Positions 10,001 to 22,466 of a stretch of 64,000 nucleotides of DNA are shown one piece after another. The notes beneath the pieces are model-generated. The model searched no databases, was not told the DNA's origin, and saw only the letters and a list, made by a program, of their open reading frames with translations. The stretch's first letter is position 1; the number at the start of each line of letters is the position of its first letter. The translations under genes and the position numbers were made by a program. Source of the DNA: Auanema rhodensis (lineage: Eukaryota; Nematoda; Chromadorea; Rhabditida; Rhabditidae); contig OZ059900.1 of assembly GCA_964057225.1 (NCBI GenBank), forward strand, positions 21,281,638-21,345,637. The letters are read 5' to 3'.

Positions 10001-13000
10001 TGAAACCTAGCTCAAAATTGTTCGTACAACGTCTAGTTCCACTTTCACGACAAAAAAACAGGGGTTAGAAAATTAAGGAAATTAGCATATTCTGAGGGCA
10101 CGCCCCTTATGGCTAATATTGATTAAATCGATTTTTGTTCATATGAGTCGTCAAATGCAACGAATTTCAGCGTGTTACATACTGAAATGAAGCATTTTAC
10201 ATGCTGAACACTAGAAAAATACAAAAACACAGTATTTCTCATGAGAAATATTTTATTATGCTGGAAAACCAGTTTTTGGAAATTTCGCTGTAAACAAGGT
10301 TTTGACTTACGATTTCATGTGTTCAAACTCATGCAATGTCAATGAAACCTAGCTCAAAATTGTTCGTACAACGTCTAGTTCCACTTTCACGACAAAAAAA
10401 CAGGGGTTAGAAAATTAAGGAAATTAGCATATTCTGAGGGCACGCCCCTTATGGCTAATATTGATTAAATCGATTTTTGTTCATATGAGTCGTCAAATGC
10501 AACGAATTTCAGCGTGTTACATACTAAAATGAAGCATTTTACATGCTGAACACTAGAAAAATACAAAAACACAGTATTTCCCATGAGAAATATTTTATTA
10601 TGCTGGAAAACCAGTTTTTGGAAATTTCGCTGTAAACAATGTTTTGACTTACGATTTCATGTGTTCAAACTCATGCAATGTCAATGAAACCTGGCTCAAA
10701 ATTGTTCGTACAACGTCTAGTTCCACTTTCACGACAAAAAAACAGGGGTTAGAAAATTAAGGAAATTAGCATATTCTGAGGGCACGCCCCTTATGGCTAA
10801 TATTGATTAAATCGATTTTTGTTCATATGAGTCGTCAAATGCAACGAATTTCAGCGTGTTACATACTAAAATGAATCATTTTACATGCTGAACACTAGAA
10901 AAATACAAAAACACAGTATTTCCCATGAGAAATATTTTATTATGCTGGAAAACCAGTTTTTGGAAATTTCGCTGTAAACAAGGTTTTGACTTACGATTTC
11001 ATGTGTTCAAACTCATGCAATGTCAATGAAACCTAGCTCAAAATTGTTTGTACAACGTCTAGTTCCACTTTCACGACAAAAAAACAAGGGTTAGAAAATT
11101 AAGGAAATTAGCATATTCTGAGGGCACGCCCCTTATGGCTAATATTGATTAAATCGATTTTTGTTCATATGAGTAGTCAAATGCAACGAATTTCAGCGTG
11201 TTACATACTAAAATGAACCATTTTACATGCTGAACACTAGAAAAATACAAAAACACAGTATTTCCCATGAGAAATATTTTATTATGCTGGAAAACCAGTT
11301 TTTGGAATTTTCGCTGTAAACAAGGTTTTGACTTACGATTTCATGTGTTCAAACTCATGCAATGTCAATGAAACCTAGCTCAAAATTGTTCGTACAACGT
11401 CTAGTTCCACTTTCACGACAAAAAAACAGGGGTTAGAAAATTTAGGAAATTAGCATATTCTGAGGGCACGCCCCTTATGGCTAATATTGATTAAATCGAT
11501 TTTTGTTCATATGAGTCGTCAAATGCAACGAATTTCAGCGTGTTACATACTAAAATGAAGCATTTTACATGCTGAACACTAGAAAAATACAAAAACACAG
11601 TATTTCCCATGAGAAATATTTTATTATGCTGGAAAACCAGTTTTTGGAAATTTCGCTGTAAACAAGGTTTTGACTTACGATTTCATGTGTTCAAACTCAT
11701 GCAATGTCAATGAAACCTGGCTCAAAATTGTTCGTACAACGTCTAGTTCCACTTTCACGACAAAAAAACAGGGGTTAGAAAATTAAGGAAATTAGCATAT
11801 TCTGAGGGCACGCCCCTTATGGCTAATATTGATTAAATCGATTTTTGTTCATATGAGTCGTCAAATGCAACGAATTTCAGCGTGTTACATACTAAAATGA
11901 ATCATTTTACATGCTGAACACTAGAAAAATACAAAAACACAGTATTTCTCATGAGAAATATTTTATTATGCTGGAAAACCAGTTTTTGGAAATTTCGCTG
12001 TAAACAAGGTTTTGACTTACGATTTCATGTGTTCAAACTCATGCAATGTCAATGAAACCTAGCTCAAAATTGTTCGTACAACGTCTAGTTCCACTTTCAC
12101 GACAAAAAAACAGGGGTTAGAAAATTAAGGAAATTAGCATATTCTGAGGGCACGCCCCTTATGGCTAATATTGATTAAATCGATTTTTGTTCATATGAGT
12201 CGTCAAATGCAACGAATTTCAGCGTGTTACATACTAAAATGAAGCATTTTACATGCTGAACACTAGAAAAATACAAAAACACAGTATTTCCCATGAGAAA
12301 TATTTTATTATGCTGGAAAACCAGTTTTTGGAAATTTCGCTGTAAACAATGTTTTGACTTACGATTTCATGTGTTCAAACTCATGCAATGTCAATGAAAC
12401 CTGGCTCAAAATTGTTCGTACAACGTCTAGTTCCACTTTCACGACAAAAAAACAGGGGTTAGAAAATTAAGGAAATTAGCATATTCTGAGGGCACGCCCC
12501 TTATGGCTAATATTGATTAAATCGATTTTTGTTCATATGAGTCGTCAAATGCAACGAATTTCAGCGTGTTACATACTAAAATGAATCATTTTACATGCTG
12601 AACACTAGAAAAATACAAAAACACAGTATTTCCCATGAGAAATATTTTATTATGCTGGAAAACCAGTTTTTGGAAATTTCGCTGTAAACAAGGTTTTGAC
12701 TTACGATTTCATGTGTTCAAACTCATGCAATGTCAATGAAACCTAGCTCAAAATTGTTTGTACAACGTCTAGTTCCACTTTCACGACAAAAAAACAAGGG
12801 TTAGAAAATTAAGGAAATTAGCATATTCTGAGGGCACGCCCCTTATGGCTAATATTGATTAAATCGATTTTTGTTCATATGAGTAGTCAAATGCAACGAA
12901 TTTCAGCGTGTTACATACTAAAATGAACCATTTTACATGCTGAACACTAGAAAAATACAAAAACACAGTATTTCCCATGAGAAATATTTTATTATGCTGG

Positions 13001-14190
13001 AAAACCAGTTTTTGGAATTTTCGCTGTAAACAAGGTTTTGACTTACGATTTCATGTGTTCAAACTCATGCAATGTCAATGAAACCTAGCTCAAAATTGTT
13101 CGTACAACGTCTAGTTCCACTTTCACGACAAAAAAACAGGGGTTAGAAAATTTAGGAAATTAGCATATTCTGAGGGCACGCCCCTTATGGCTAATATTGA
13201 TTAAATCGATTTTTGTTCATATGAGTCGTCAAATGCAACGAATTTCAGCGTGTTACATACTAAAATGAAGCATTTTACATGCTGAACACTAGAAAAATAC
13301 AAAAACACAGTATTTCCCATGAGAAATATTTTATTATGCTGGAAAACCAGTTTTTGGAAATTTCGCTGTAAACAAGGTTTTGACTTACGATTTCATGTGT
13401 TCAAACTCATGCAATGTCAATGAAACCTAGCTCAAAATTGTTCCTACAACGTCTAGTTCCACTTTCACGACAAAAAAACAGGGGTTAGAAAATTAATGAA
13501 ATTAGCATATTCTGAGGGCACGCCCCTTATGGCTAATATTGATTAAATCGATTTTTGTTCATATGAGTCGTCAAATGCAACGAATTTCATCGTGTTACAT
13601 ACTAAAATTAAGCATTTTACATGCTGAACACTAGAAAAATACAAAAACACAGTATTTCTCATGAGAAATATTTTATTATGCTGGAAAACCAGTTTTTGGA
13701 AATTTCGCTGTAAACAAGGTTTTGACTTACGATTTCATGTGTTCAAACTCATGCAATGTCAATGAAACCTAGCTCAAAATTGTTTGTACAACGTCTAGTT
13801 CCACTTTCACGACAAAAAAACAGGGGTTAGAAAATTAAGGAAATTAGCATATTCTGAGGGCACGCCCCTTATGGCTAATATTGATTAAATCGATTTTTGT
13901 TCATATGAGTAGTCAAATGCAACGAATTTCAGCGTGTTACATACTAAAATGAAGCATTTTACATGCTGAACACTAGAAAAATACAAAAACACAGTATTTC
14001 CCATGAGAAATATTTTATTATGCTGGAAAACCAGTTTTTGGAATTTTCGCTGTAAACAAGGTTTTGACTTACGATTTCATGTGTTCAAACTCATGCAATG
14101 TCAATGAAACCTAGCTCAAAATTGTTCGTACAACGTCTAGTTCCACTTTCACGACAAAAAAACAGGGGTTAGAAAATTAAGGAAATTAGC
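7071..14190 (-). repeat. Satellite array R0, reverse orientation
   Basis: R-oriented monomers without interruption. From the AGCAT landmark at 7352 to the B breakpoint at 14191 there are 20 monomers minus one base, explained by one copy with a shortened A tract near 8687. The first monomer is the reverse complement of an F-block monomer. Copies from about 7.69 to 9.8 kb carry a private marker series (GCGACGAATT, ATTTTCCATG, GCCACTTATGG, ACAAACTAAAATG, CAAATTCAACG, TTTTTCGAAA) found again at 34.2-36.3 kb. From 10.55 kb a 1710 bp HOR appears: TTTGTAC/AAGGGTT/GAGTAGTC/GAACCATT at 11.05 and 12.76 kb. The last 1.4 kb has the marker order a-b-c-d-e of a standard R block. Confidence 0.94.
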
Positions 14191-14610
14191 ATTTTTCTAG
14201 TGTTCAGCATGTAAAATGCTTCATTTTAGTATGTAACACGCTGAAATTCGTTGCATTTGACGACTCATATGAACAAAAATCGATTTAATCAATATTAGCC
14301 ATAAGGGGCGTGCCCTCAGAATATGCTAATTTCCTTAATTTTCTAACCCCTGTTTTTTTGTCGTGAAAGTGGAACTAGACGTTGTACGAACAATTTTGAG
14401 CTAGGTTTCATTGACATTGCATGAGTTTGAACACATGAAATCGTAAGTCAAAACCTTGTTTACAGCGAAATTTCCAAAAACTGGTTTTCCAGCATAATAA
14501 AATAATTCTCATGAGAAATACTGTGTTTTTGTATTTTTCTAGTGTTCAGCATGTAAAATGCTTCATTTTAGTATGTAACACGCTGAAATTCGTTGCATTT
14601 GACGACTCAC
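14191..14610 (+). repeat. Inverted F block 1 (77+1x342)
   Basis: It starts at junction B, where R sequence GGAAATTAGCAT runs into F sequence TTTTCTAGTG, sharing the two bases AT (14191-14192). It ends at junction A in GACGACTCAC (C at 14610). The block holds one full monomer plus 77 bp. Its monomer carries AATAATTCTCATGAG, the mark of F blocks. Confidence 0.92.
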
Positions 14611-15025
14611 ATTGAAATCGATTTTTGTTCATATGTGTTACATACTAAAATGAAGCATTTTACATGCTGAACACTAGAAAAACACAAAAACACAGTATTT
14701 CTCATGAGAAATATTTTATTATGCTGGAAAACCAGTTTTTGGAAATTTCGCTGTAAACAAGGTTTTGACTTACGATTTCATGTGTTCAAACTCATGCAAT
14801 GTCAATGAAACCTAGCTCAAAATTGTTTGTACAACGTCTAGTTCCACTTTCACGACAAAAAAACAAGGGTTAGAAAATTAAGGAAATTAGCATATTCTGA
14901 GGGCACGCCCCTTATGGCTAATATTGATTAAATCGATTTTTGTTCATATGAGTAGTCAAATGCAACGAATTTCAGCGTGTTACATACTAAAATGAACCAT
15001 TTTACATGCTGAACACTAGAAAAAT
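14191..15025. repeat. Long inverted repeat centred on junction A1
   Basis: The left arm is 14191-14581, ending GTATGTAACAC. The spacer is 14582-14634 (53 nt). The right arm is 14635-15025, starting GTGTTACATAC. Arms are about 391 bp and differ by a handful of bases because the arms are different monomer types (for example GTACGAAC against GTTTGTAC, and CACAAAAAC at 14691). The spacer holds the ATTCGTTGCA motif and the AAATCGATTT palindrome. A second, nested inverted repeat surrounds junction B1: the arm ending TTAGCAT at 14192 pairs with the arm starting ATGCTAAT at 14323, giving a spacer of 130 nt. The two foldbacks use the same F block and so are mutually exclusive. Confidence 0.88.
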
Positions 15026-16259
15026 ACAAAAACACAGTATTTCCCATGAGAAATATTTTATTATGCTGGAAAACCAGTTTTTGGAATTTTCGCTGTAAAC
15101 AAGGTTTTGACTTACGATTTCATGTGTTCAAACTCATGCAATGTCAATGAAACCTAGCTCAAAATTGTTCGTACAACGTCTAGTTCCACTTTCACGACAA
15201 AAAAACAGGGGTTAGAAAATTTAGGAAATTAGCATATTCTGAGGGCACGCCCCTTATGGCTAATATTGATTAAATCGATTTTTGTTCATATGAGTCGTCA
15301 AATGCAACGAATTTCAGCGTGTTACATACTAAAATGAAGCATTTTACATGCTGAACACTAGAAAAATACAAAAACACAGTATTTCCCATGAGAAATATTT
15401 TATTATGCTGGAAAACCAGTTTTTGGAAATTTCGCTGTAAACAAGGTTTTGACTTACGATTTCATGTGTTCAAACTCATGCAATGTCAATGAAACCTAGC
15501 TCAAAATTGTTCCTACAACGTCTAGTTCCACTTTCACGACAAAAAAACAGGGGTTAGAAAATTAATGAAATTAGCATATTCTGAGGGCACGCCCCTTATG
15601 GCTAATATTGATTAAATCGATTTTTGTTCATATGAGTCGTCAAATGCAACGAATTTCATCGTGTTACATACTAAAATTAAGCATTTTACATGCTGAACAC
15701 TAGAAAAATACAAAAACACAGTATTTCTCATGAGAAATATTTTATTATGCTGGAAAACCAGTTTTTGGAAATTTCGCTGTAAACAAGGTTTTGACTTACG
15801 ATTTCATGTGTTCAAACTCATGCAATGTCAATGAAACCTAGCTCAAAATTGTTTGTACAACGTCTAGTTCCACTTTCACGACAAAAAAACAGGGGTTAGA
15901 AAATTAAGGAAATTAGCATATTCTGAGGGCACGCCCCTTATGGCTAATATTGATTAAATCGATTTTTGTTCATATGAGTAGTCAAATGCAACGAATTTCA
16001 GCGTGTTACATACTAAAATGAAGCATTTTACATGCTGAACACTAGAAAAATACAAAAACACAGTATTTCCCATGAGAAATATTTTATTATGCTGGAAAAC
16101 CAGTTTTTGGAATTTTCGCTGTAAACAAGGTTTTGACTTACGATTTCATGTGTTCAAACTCATGCAATGTCAATGAAACCTAGCTCAAAATTGTTCGTAC
16201 AACGTCTAGTTCCACTTTCACGACAAAAAAACAGGGGTTAGAAAATTAAGGAAATTAGC
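14611..16259 (-). repeat. R block 1 (282+4x342), types a-b-c-d-e
   Basis: It begins just after A1 with ATTGAAATCG, CATATG and then TGTTACATAC; the intervening R monomer segment is missing. It runs through the five marker types in order and ends at B2 in TTAGCA. The stretch from the A junction to the next B is 1650 bp. This is the standard form of the block. Confidence 0.92.
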
Positions 16260-16679
16260 ATTTTTCTAGTGTTCAGCATGTAAAATGCTTCATTTTAGTA
16301 TGTAACACGCTGAAATTCGTTGCATTTGACGACTCATATGAACAAAAATCGATTTAATCAATATTAGCCATAAGGGGCGTGCCCTCAGAATATGCTAATT
16401 TCCTTAATTTTCTAACCCCTGTTTTTTTGTCGTGAAAGTGGAACTAGACGTTGTACGAACAATTTTGAGCTAGGTTTCATTGACATTGCATGAGTTTGAA
16501 CACATGAAATCGTAAGTCAAAACCTTGTTTACAGCGAAATTTCCAAAAACTGGTTTTCCAGCATAATAAAATAATTCTCATGAGAAATACTGTGTTTTTG
16601 TATTTTTCTAGTGTTCAGCATGTAAAATGCTTCATTTTAGTATGTAACACGCTGAAATTCGTTGCATTTGACGACTCAC
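16260..16679 (+). repeat. Inverted F block 2 (77+1x342)
   Basis: Same breakpoints and length as F block 1, displaced by exactly 2069 bp at both ends. Junction A2 (C at 16679) reads ACTCACATTGAAATCG. The AATAATTCTCATGAG mark is present at about 16569. Confidence 0.92.
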
Positions 16680-18328
16680 ATTGAAATCGATTTTTGTTCA
16701 TATGTGTTACATACTAAAATGAAGCATTTTACATGCTGAACACTAGAAAAATACAAAAACACAGTATTTCTCATGAGAAATATTTTATTATGCTGGAAAA
16801 CCAGTTTTTGGAAATTTCGCTGTAAACAAGGTTTTGACTTACGATTTCATGTGTTCAAACTCATGCAATGTCAATGAAACCTAGCTCAAAATTGTTTGTA
16901 CAACGTCTAGTTCCACTTTCACGACAAAAAAACAAGGGTTAGAAAATTAAGGAAATTAGCATATTCTGAGGGCACGCCCCTTATGGCTAATATTGATTAA
17001 ATCGATTTTTGTTCATATGAGTAGTCAAATGCAACGAATTTCAGCGTGTTACATACTAAAATGAACCATTTTACATGCTGAACACTAGAAAATTACAAAA
17101 ACACAGTATTTCCCATGAGAAATATTTTATTATGCTGGAAAACCAGTTTTTGGAATTTTCGCTGTAAACAAGGTTTTGACTTACGATTTCATGTGTTCAA
17201 ACTCATGCAATGTCAATGAAACCTAGCTCAAAATTGTTCGTACAACGTCTAGTTCCACTTTCACGACAAAAAAACAGGGGTTAGAAAATTTAGGAAATTA
17301 GCATATTCTGAGGGCACGCCCCTTATGGCTAATATTGATTAAATCGATTTTTGTTCATATGAGTCGTCAAATGCAACGAATTTCAGCGTGTTACATACTA
17401 AAATGAAGCATTTTACATGCTGAACACTAGAAAAATACAAAAACACAGTATTTCCCATGAGAAATATTTTATTATGCTGGAAAACCAGTTTTTGGAAATT
17501 TCGCTGTAAACAAGGTTTTGACTTACGATTTCATGTGTTCAAACTCATGCAATGTCAATGAAACCTAGCTCAAAATTGTTCCTACAACGTCTAGTTCCAC
17601 TTTCACGACAAAAAAACAGGGGTTAGAAAATTAATGAAATTAGCATATTCTGAGGGCACGCCCCTTATGGCTAATATTGATTAAATCGATTTTTGTTCAT
17701 ATGAGTCGTCAAATGCAACGAATTTCATCGTGTTACATACTAAAATTAAGCATTTTACATGCTGAACACTAGAAAAATACAAAAACACAGTATTTCTCAT
17801 GAGAAATATTTTATTATGCTGGAAAACCAGTTTTTGGAAATTTCGCTGTAAACAAGGTTTTGACTTACGATTTCATGTGTTCAAACTCATGCAATGTCAA
17901 TGAAACCTAGCTCAAAATTGTTTGTACAACGTCTAGTTCCACTTTCACGACAAAAAAACAGGGGTTAGAAAATTAAGGAAATTAGCATATTCTGAGGGCA
18001 CGCCCCTTATGGCTAATATTGATTAAATCGATTTTTGTTCATATGAGTAGTCAAATGCAACGAATTTCAGCGTGTTACATACTAAAATGAAGCATTTTAC
18101 ATGCTGAACACTAGAAAAATACAAAAACACAGTATTTCCCATGAGAAATATTTTATTATGCTGGAAAACCAGTTTTTGGAAATTTCGCTGTAAACAAGGT
18201 TTTGACTTACGATTTCATGTGTTCAAACTCATGCAATGTCAATGAAACCTAGCTCAAAATTGTTTGTACAACGTCTAGTTCCACTTTCACGACAAAAAAA
18301 CAGGGGTTAGAAAATTAAGGAAATTAGC
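16680..18328 (-). repeat. R block 2 (282+4x342), variant last monomer
   Basis: 1650 bp with types a-b-c-d as usual. The last partial monomer has GGAAATTTCG with TTTGTAC instead of the usual type-e GGAATTTTCG with TTCGTAC, so it looks like a d/e hybrid. A private change, AAAATTACAAAAAC, is present near 17090. Confidence 0.9.
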
Positions 18329-18406
18329 ATTTTTCTAGTGTTCAGCATGTAAAATGCTTCATTTTAGTATGTAACACGCTGAAATTCGTTGCATTTGACG
18401 ACTCAC
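18329..18406 (+). repeat. Minimal inverted F block 3 (77+0x342)
   Basis: Only the 77 bp between breakpoints B and A is in F orientation, without a complete monomer. The same two breakpoints are used as in the longer blocks. The loss of exactly one monomer is the only difference from F blocks 1 and 2. Confidence 0.92.
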
Positions 18407-18479
18407 ATTGAAATCGATTTTTGTTCATATGTGTTACATACTAAAATGAAGCATTTTACATGCTGAACACTAGAAAAAT
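18329..18479. repeat. Short perfect inverted repeat at junction A3
   Basis: The left arm is 18329-18377 and the right arm 18431-18479, 49 bp each and perfectly complementary by eye, with a 53-nt spacer (18378-18430). The arms stop where F orientation stops at junction B. Equivalent compact inverted repeats lie at F blocks 6, 8, 9 and 10. Confidence 0.9.
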
Positions 18480-20055
18480 ACAAAAACACAGTATTTCTCA
18501 TGAGAAATATTTTATTATGCTGGAAAACCAGTTTTTGGAAATTTCGCTGTAAACAAGGTTTTGACTTACGATTTCATGTGTTCAAACTCATGCAATGTCA
18601 ATGAAACCTAGCTCAAAATTGTTTCTACAACGTCTAGTTCCACTTTCACGACAAAAAAACAAGGGTTAGAAAATTAAGGAAATTAGCATATTCTGAGGGC
18701 ACGCCCCTTATGGCTAATATTGATTAAATCGATTTTTGTTCATATGAGTAGTCAAATGCAACGAATTTCAGCGTGTTACATACTAAAATGAACCATTTTA
18801 CATGCTGAACACTGGAAAAATACAAAAACACAGTATTTCCCATGAGAAATATTTTATTATGCTGGAAAACCAGTTTTTGGAATTTTCGCTGTAAACAAGG
18901 TTTTGACTTACGATTTCATGTGTTCAAACTCATGCAATGTCAATGAAACCTAGCTCAAAATTGTTCGTACAACGTCTAGTTCCACTTTCACGACAAAAAA
19001 ACAGGGGTTAGAAAATTTAGGAAATTAGCATATTCTGAGGGCACGCCCCTTATGGCTAATATTGATTAAATCGATTTTTGTTCATATGAGTCGTCAAATG
19101 CAACGAATTTCAGCGTGTTACATACTAAAATGAAGCATTTTACATGCTGAACACTAGAAAAATACAAAAACACAGTATTTCCCATGAGAAATATTTTATT
19201 ATGCTGGAAAACCAGTTTTTGGAAATTTCGCTGTAAACAAGGTTTTGACTTACGATTTCATGTGTTCAAACTCATGCAATGTCAATGAAACCTAGCTCAA
19301 AATTGTTCCTACAACGTCTAGTTCCACTTTCACGACAAAAAAACAGGGGTTAGAAAATTAATGAAATTAGCATATTCTGAGGGCACGCCCCTTATGGCTA
19401 ATATTGATTAAATCGATTTTTGTTCATATGAGTCGTCAAATGCAACGAATTTCATCGTGTTACATACTAAAATTAAGCATTTTACATGCTGAACACTAGA
19501 AAAATACAAAAACACAGTATTTCTCATGAGAAATATTTTATTATGCTGGAAAACCAGTTTTTGGAAATTTCGCTGTAAACAAGGTTTTGACTTACGATTT
19601 CATGTGTTCAAACTCATGCAATGTCAATGAAACCTAGCTCAAAATTGTTTGTACAACGTCTAGTTCAACTTTCACGACAAAAAAACAGGGGTTAGAAAAT
19701 TAAGGAAATTAGCATATTCTGAGGGCACGCCCCTTATGGCTAATATTGATTAAATCGATTTTTGTTCATATGAGTAGTCAAATGCAACGAATTTCAGCGT
19801 GTTACATACTAAAATGAAGCATTTTACATGCTGAACACTAGAAAAATACAAAAACACAGTATTTCCCATGAGAAATATTTTATTATGCTGGAAAACCAGT
19901 TTTTGGAATTTTCGCTGTAAACAAGGTTTTGACTTACGATTTCATGTGTTCAAACTCATGCAATGTCAATGAAACCTAGCTCAAAATTGTTCGTACAACG
20001 TCTAGTTCCACTTTCACGACAAAAAAACAGGGGTTAGAAAATTAAGGAAATTATC
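18407..20055 (-). repeat. R block 3 (282+4x342)
   Basis: Standard a-b-c-d-e order. Three private variants are shared only with R block 4: TTTCTACAACG at 18622, CACTGGAAAAAT at about 18810, and AGTTCAACTTTC at about 19662. This marks the two blocks as recent duplicates of each other. Confidence 0.92.
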
Positions 20056-20475
20056 ATTTTTCTAGTGTTCAGCATGTAAAATGCTTCATTTTAGTATGTA
20101 ACACGCTGAAATTCGTTGCATTTGACGACTCATATGAACAAAAATCGATTTAATCAATATTAGCCATAAGGGGCGTGCCCTCAGAATATGCTAATTTCCT
20201 TAATTTTCTAACCCCTGTTTTTTTGTCGTGAAAGTGGAACTAGACGTTGTACGAACAATTTTGAGCTAGGTTTCATTGACATTGCATGAGTTTGAACACA
20301 TGAAATCGTAAGTCAAAACCTTGTTTACAGCGAAATTTCCAAAAACTGGTTTTCCAGCATAATAAAATAATTCTCATGAGAAATACTGTGTTTTTGTATT
20401 TTTCTAGTGTTCAGCATGTAAAATGCTTCATTTTAGTATGTAACACGCTGAAATTCGTTGCATTTGACGACTCAC
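20056..20475 (+). repeat. Inverted F block 4 (77+1x342)
   Basis: The B4 breakpoint is identical in position but reads TTATCATTTTTCTAG, a single G-to-T change in the R arm. The block then matches F blocks 1 and 2, with AATAATTCTCATGAG near 20367. It ends at A4 (C at 20475). Confidence 0.92.
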
Positions 20476-22466
20476 ATTGAAATCGATTTTTGTTCATATG
20501 TGTTACATACTAAAATGAAGCATTTTACATGCTGAACACTAGAAAAATACAAAAACACAGTATTTCTCATGAGAAATATTTTATTATGCTGGAAAACCAG
20601 TTTTTGGAAATTTCGCTGTAAACAAGGTTTTGACTTACGATTTCATGTGTTCAAACTCATGCAATGTCAATGAAACCTAGCTCAAAATTGTTTCTACAAC
20701 GTCTAGTTCCACTTTCACGACAAAAAAACAAGGGTTAGAAAATTAAGGAAATTAGCATATTCTGAGGGCACGCCCCTTATGGCTAATATTGATTAAATCG
20801 ATTTTTGTTCATATGAGTAGTCAAATGCAACGAATTTCAGCGTGTTACATACTAAAATGAACCATTTTACATGCTGAACACTGGAAAAATACAAAAACAC
20901 AGTATTTCCCATGAGAAATATTTTATTATGCTGGAAAACCAGTTTTTGGAATTTTCGCTGTAAACAAGGTTTTGACTTACGATTTCATGTGTTCAAACTC
21001 ATGCAATGTCAATGAAACCTAGCTCAAAATTGTTCGTACAACGTCTAGTTCCACTTTCACGACAAAAAAACAGGGGTTAGAAAATTAAGGAAATTAGCAT
21101 ATTCTGAGGGCACGCCCCTTATGGCTAATATTGATTAAATCGATTTTTGTTCATATGAGTAGTCAAATGCAACGAATTTCAGCGTGTTACATACTAAAAT
21201 GAACCATTTTACATGCTGAACACTAGAAAAATACAAAAACACAGTATTTCCCATGAGAAATATTTTATTATGCTGGAAAACCAGTTTTTGGAATTTTCGC
21301 TGTAAACAAGGTTTTGACTTACGATTTCATGTGTTCAAACTCATGCAATGTCAATGAAACCTAGCTCAAAATTGTTCGTACAACGTCTAGTTCCACTTTC
21401 ACGACAAAAAAACAGGGGTTAGAAAATTTAGGAAATTAGCATATTCTGAGGGCACGCCCCTTATGGCTAATATTGATTAAATCGATTTTTGTTCATATGA
21501 GTCGTCAAATGCAACGAATTTCAGCGTGTTACATACTAAAATGAAGCATTTTACATGCTGAACACTAGAAAAATACAAAAACACAGTATTTCCCATGAGA
21601 AATATTTTATTATGCTGGAAAACCAGTTTTTGGAAATTTCGCTGTAAACAAGGTTTTGACTTACGATTTCATGTGTTCAAACTCATGCAATGTCAATGAA
21701 ACCTAGCTCAAAATTGTTCCTACAACGTCTAGTTCCACTTTCACGACAAAAAAACAGGGGTTAGAAAATTAATGAAATTAGCATATTCTGAGGGCACGCC
21801 CCTTATGGCTAATATTGATTAAATCGATTTTTGTTCATATGAGTCGTCAAATGCAACGAATTTCATCGTGTTACATACTAAAATTAAGCATTTTACATGC
21901 TGAACACTAGAAAAATACAAAAACACAGTATTTCTCATGAGAAATATTTTATTATGCTGGAAAACCAGTTTTTGGAAATTTCGCTGTAAACAAGGTTTTG
22001 ACTTACGATTTCATGTGTTCAAACTCATGCAATGTCAATGAAACCTAGCTCAAAATTGTTTGTACAACGTCTAGTTCAACTTTCACGACAAAAAAACAGG
22101 GGTTAGAAAATTAAGGAAATTAGCATATTCTGAGGGCACGCCCCTTATGGCTAATATTGATTAAATCGATTTTTGTTCATATGAGTAGTCAAATGCAACG
22201 AATTTCAGCGTGTTACATACTAAAATGAAGCATTTTACATGCTGAACACTAGAAAAATACAAAAACACAGTATTTCCCATGAGAAATATTTTATTATGCT
22301 GGAAAACCAGTTTTTGGAATTTTCGCTGTAAACAAGGTTTTGACTTACGATTTCATGTGTTCAAACTCATGCAATGTCAATGAAACCTAGCTCAAAATTG
22401 TTCGTACAACGTCTAGTTCCACTTTCACGACAAAAAAACAGGGGTTAGAAAATTAAGGAAATTAGC
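20476..22466 (-). repeat. R block 4 (282+5x342), one extra monomer
   Basis: 1992 bp, one monomer longer than standard. The extra copy lies at about 21.08-21.42 kb, where a type a/b hybrid (GAGTAGTC, GAACCATT, GGAATTTTCG, TTCGTAC) is present twice in a row. It carries the three private variants of R block 3 at 20692, 20880 and 22073. Confidence 0.92.
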
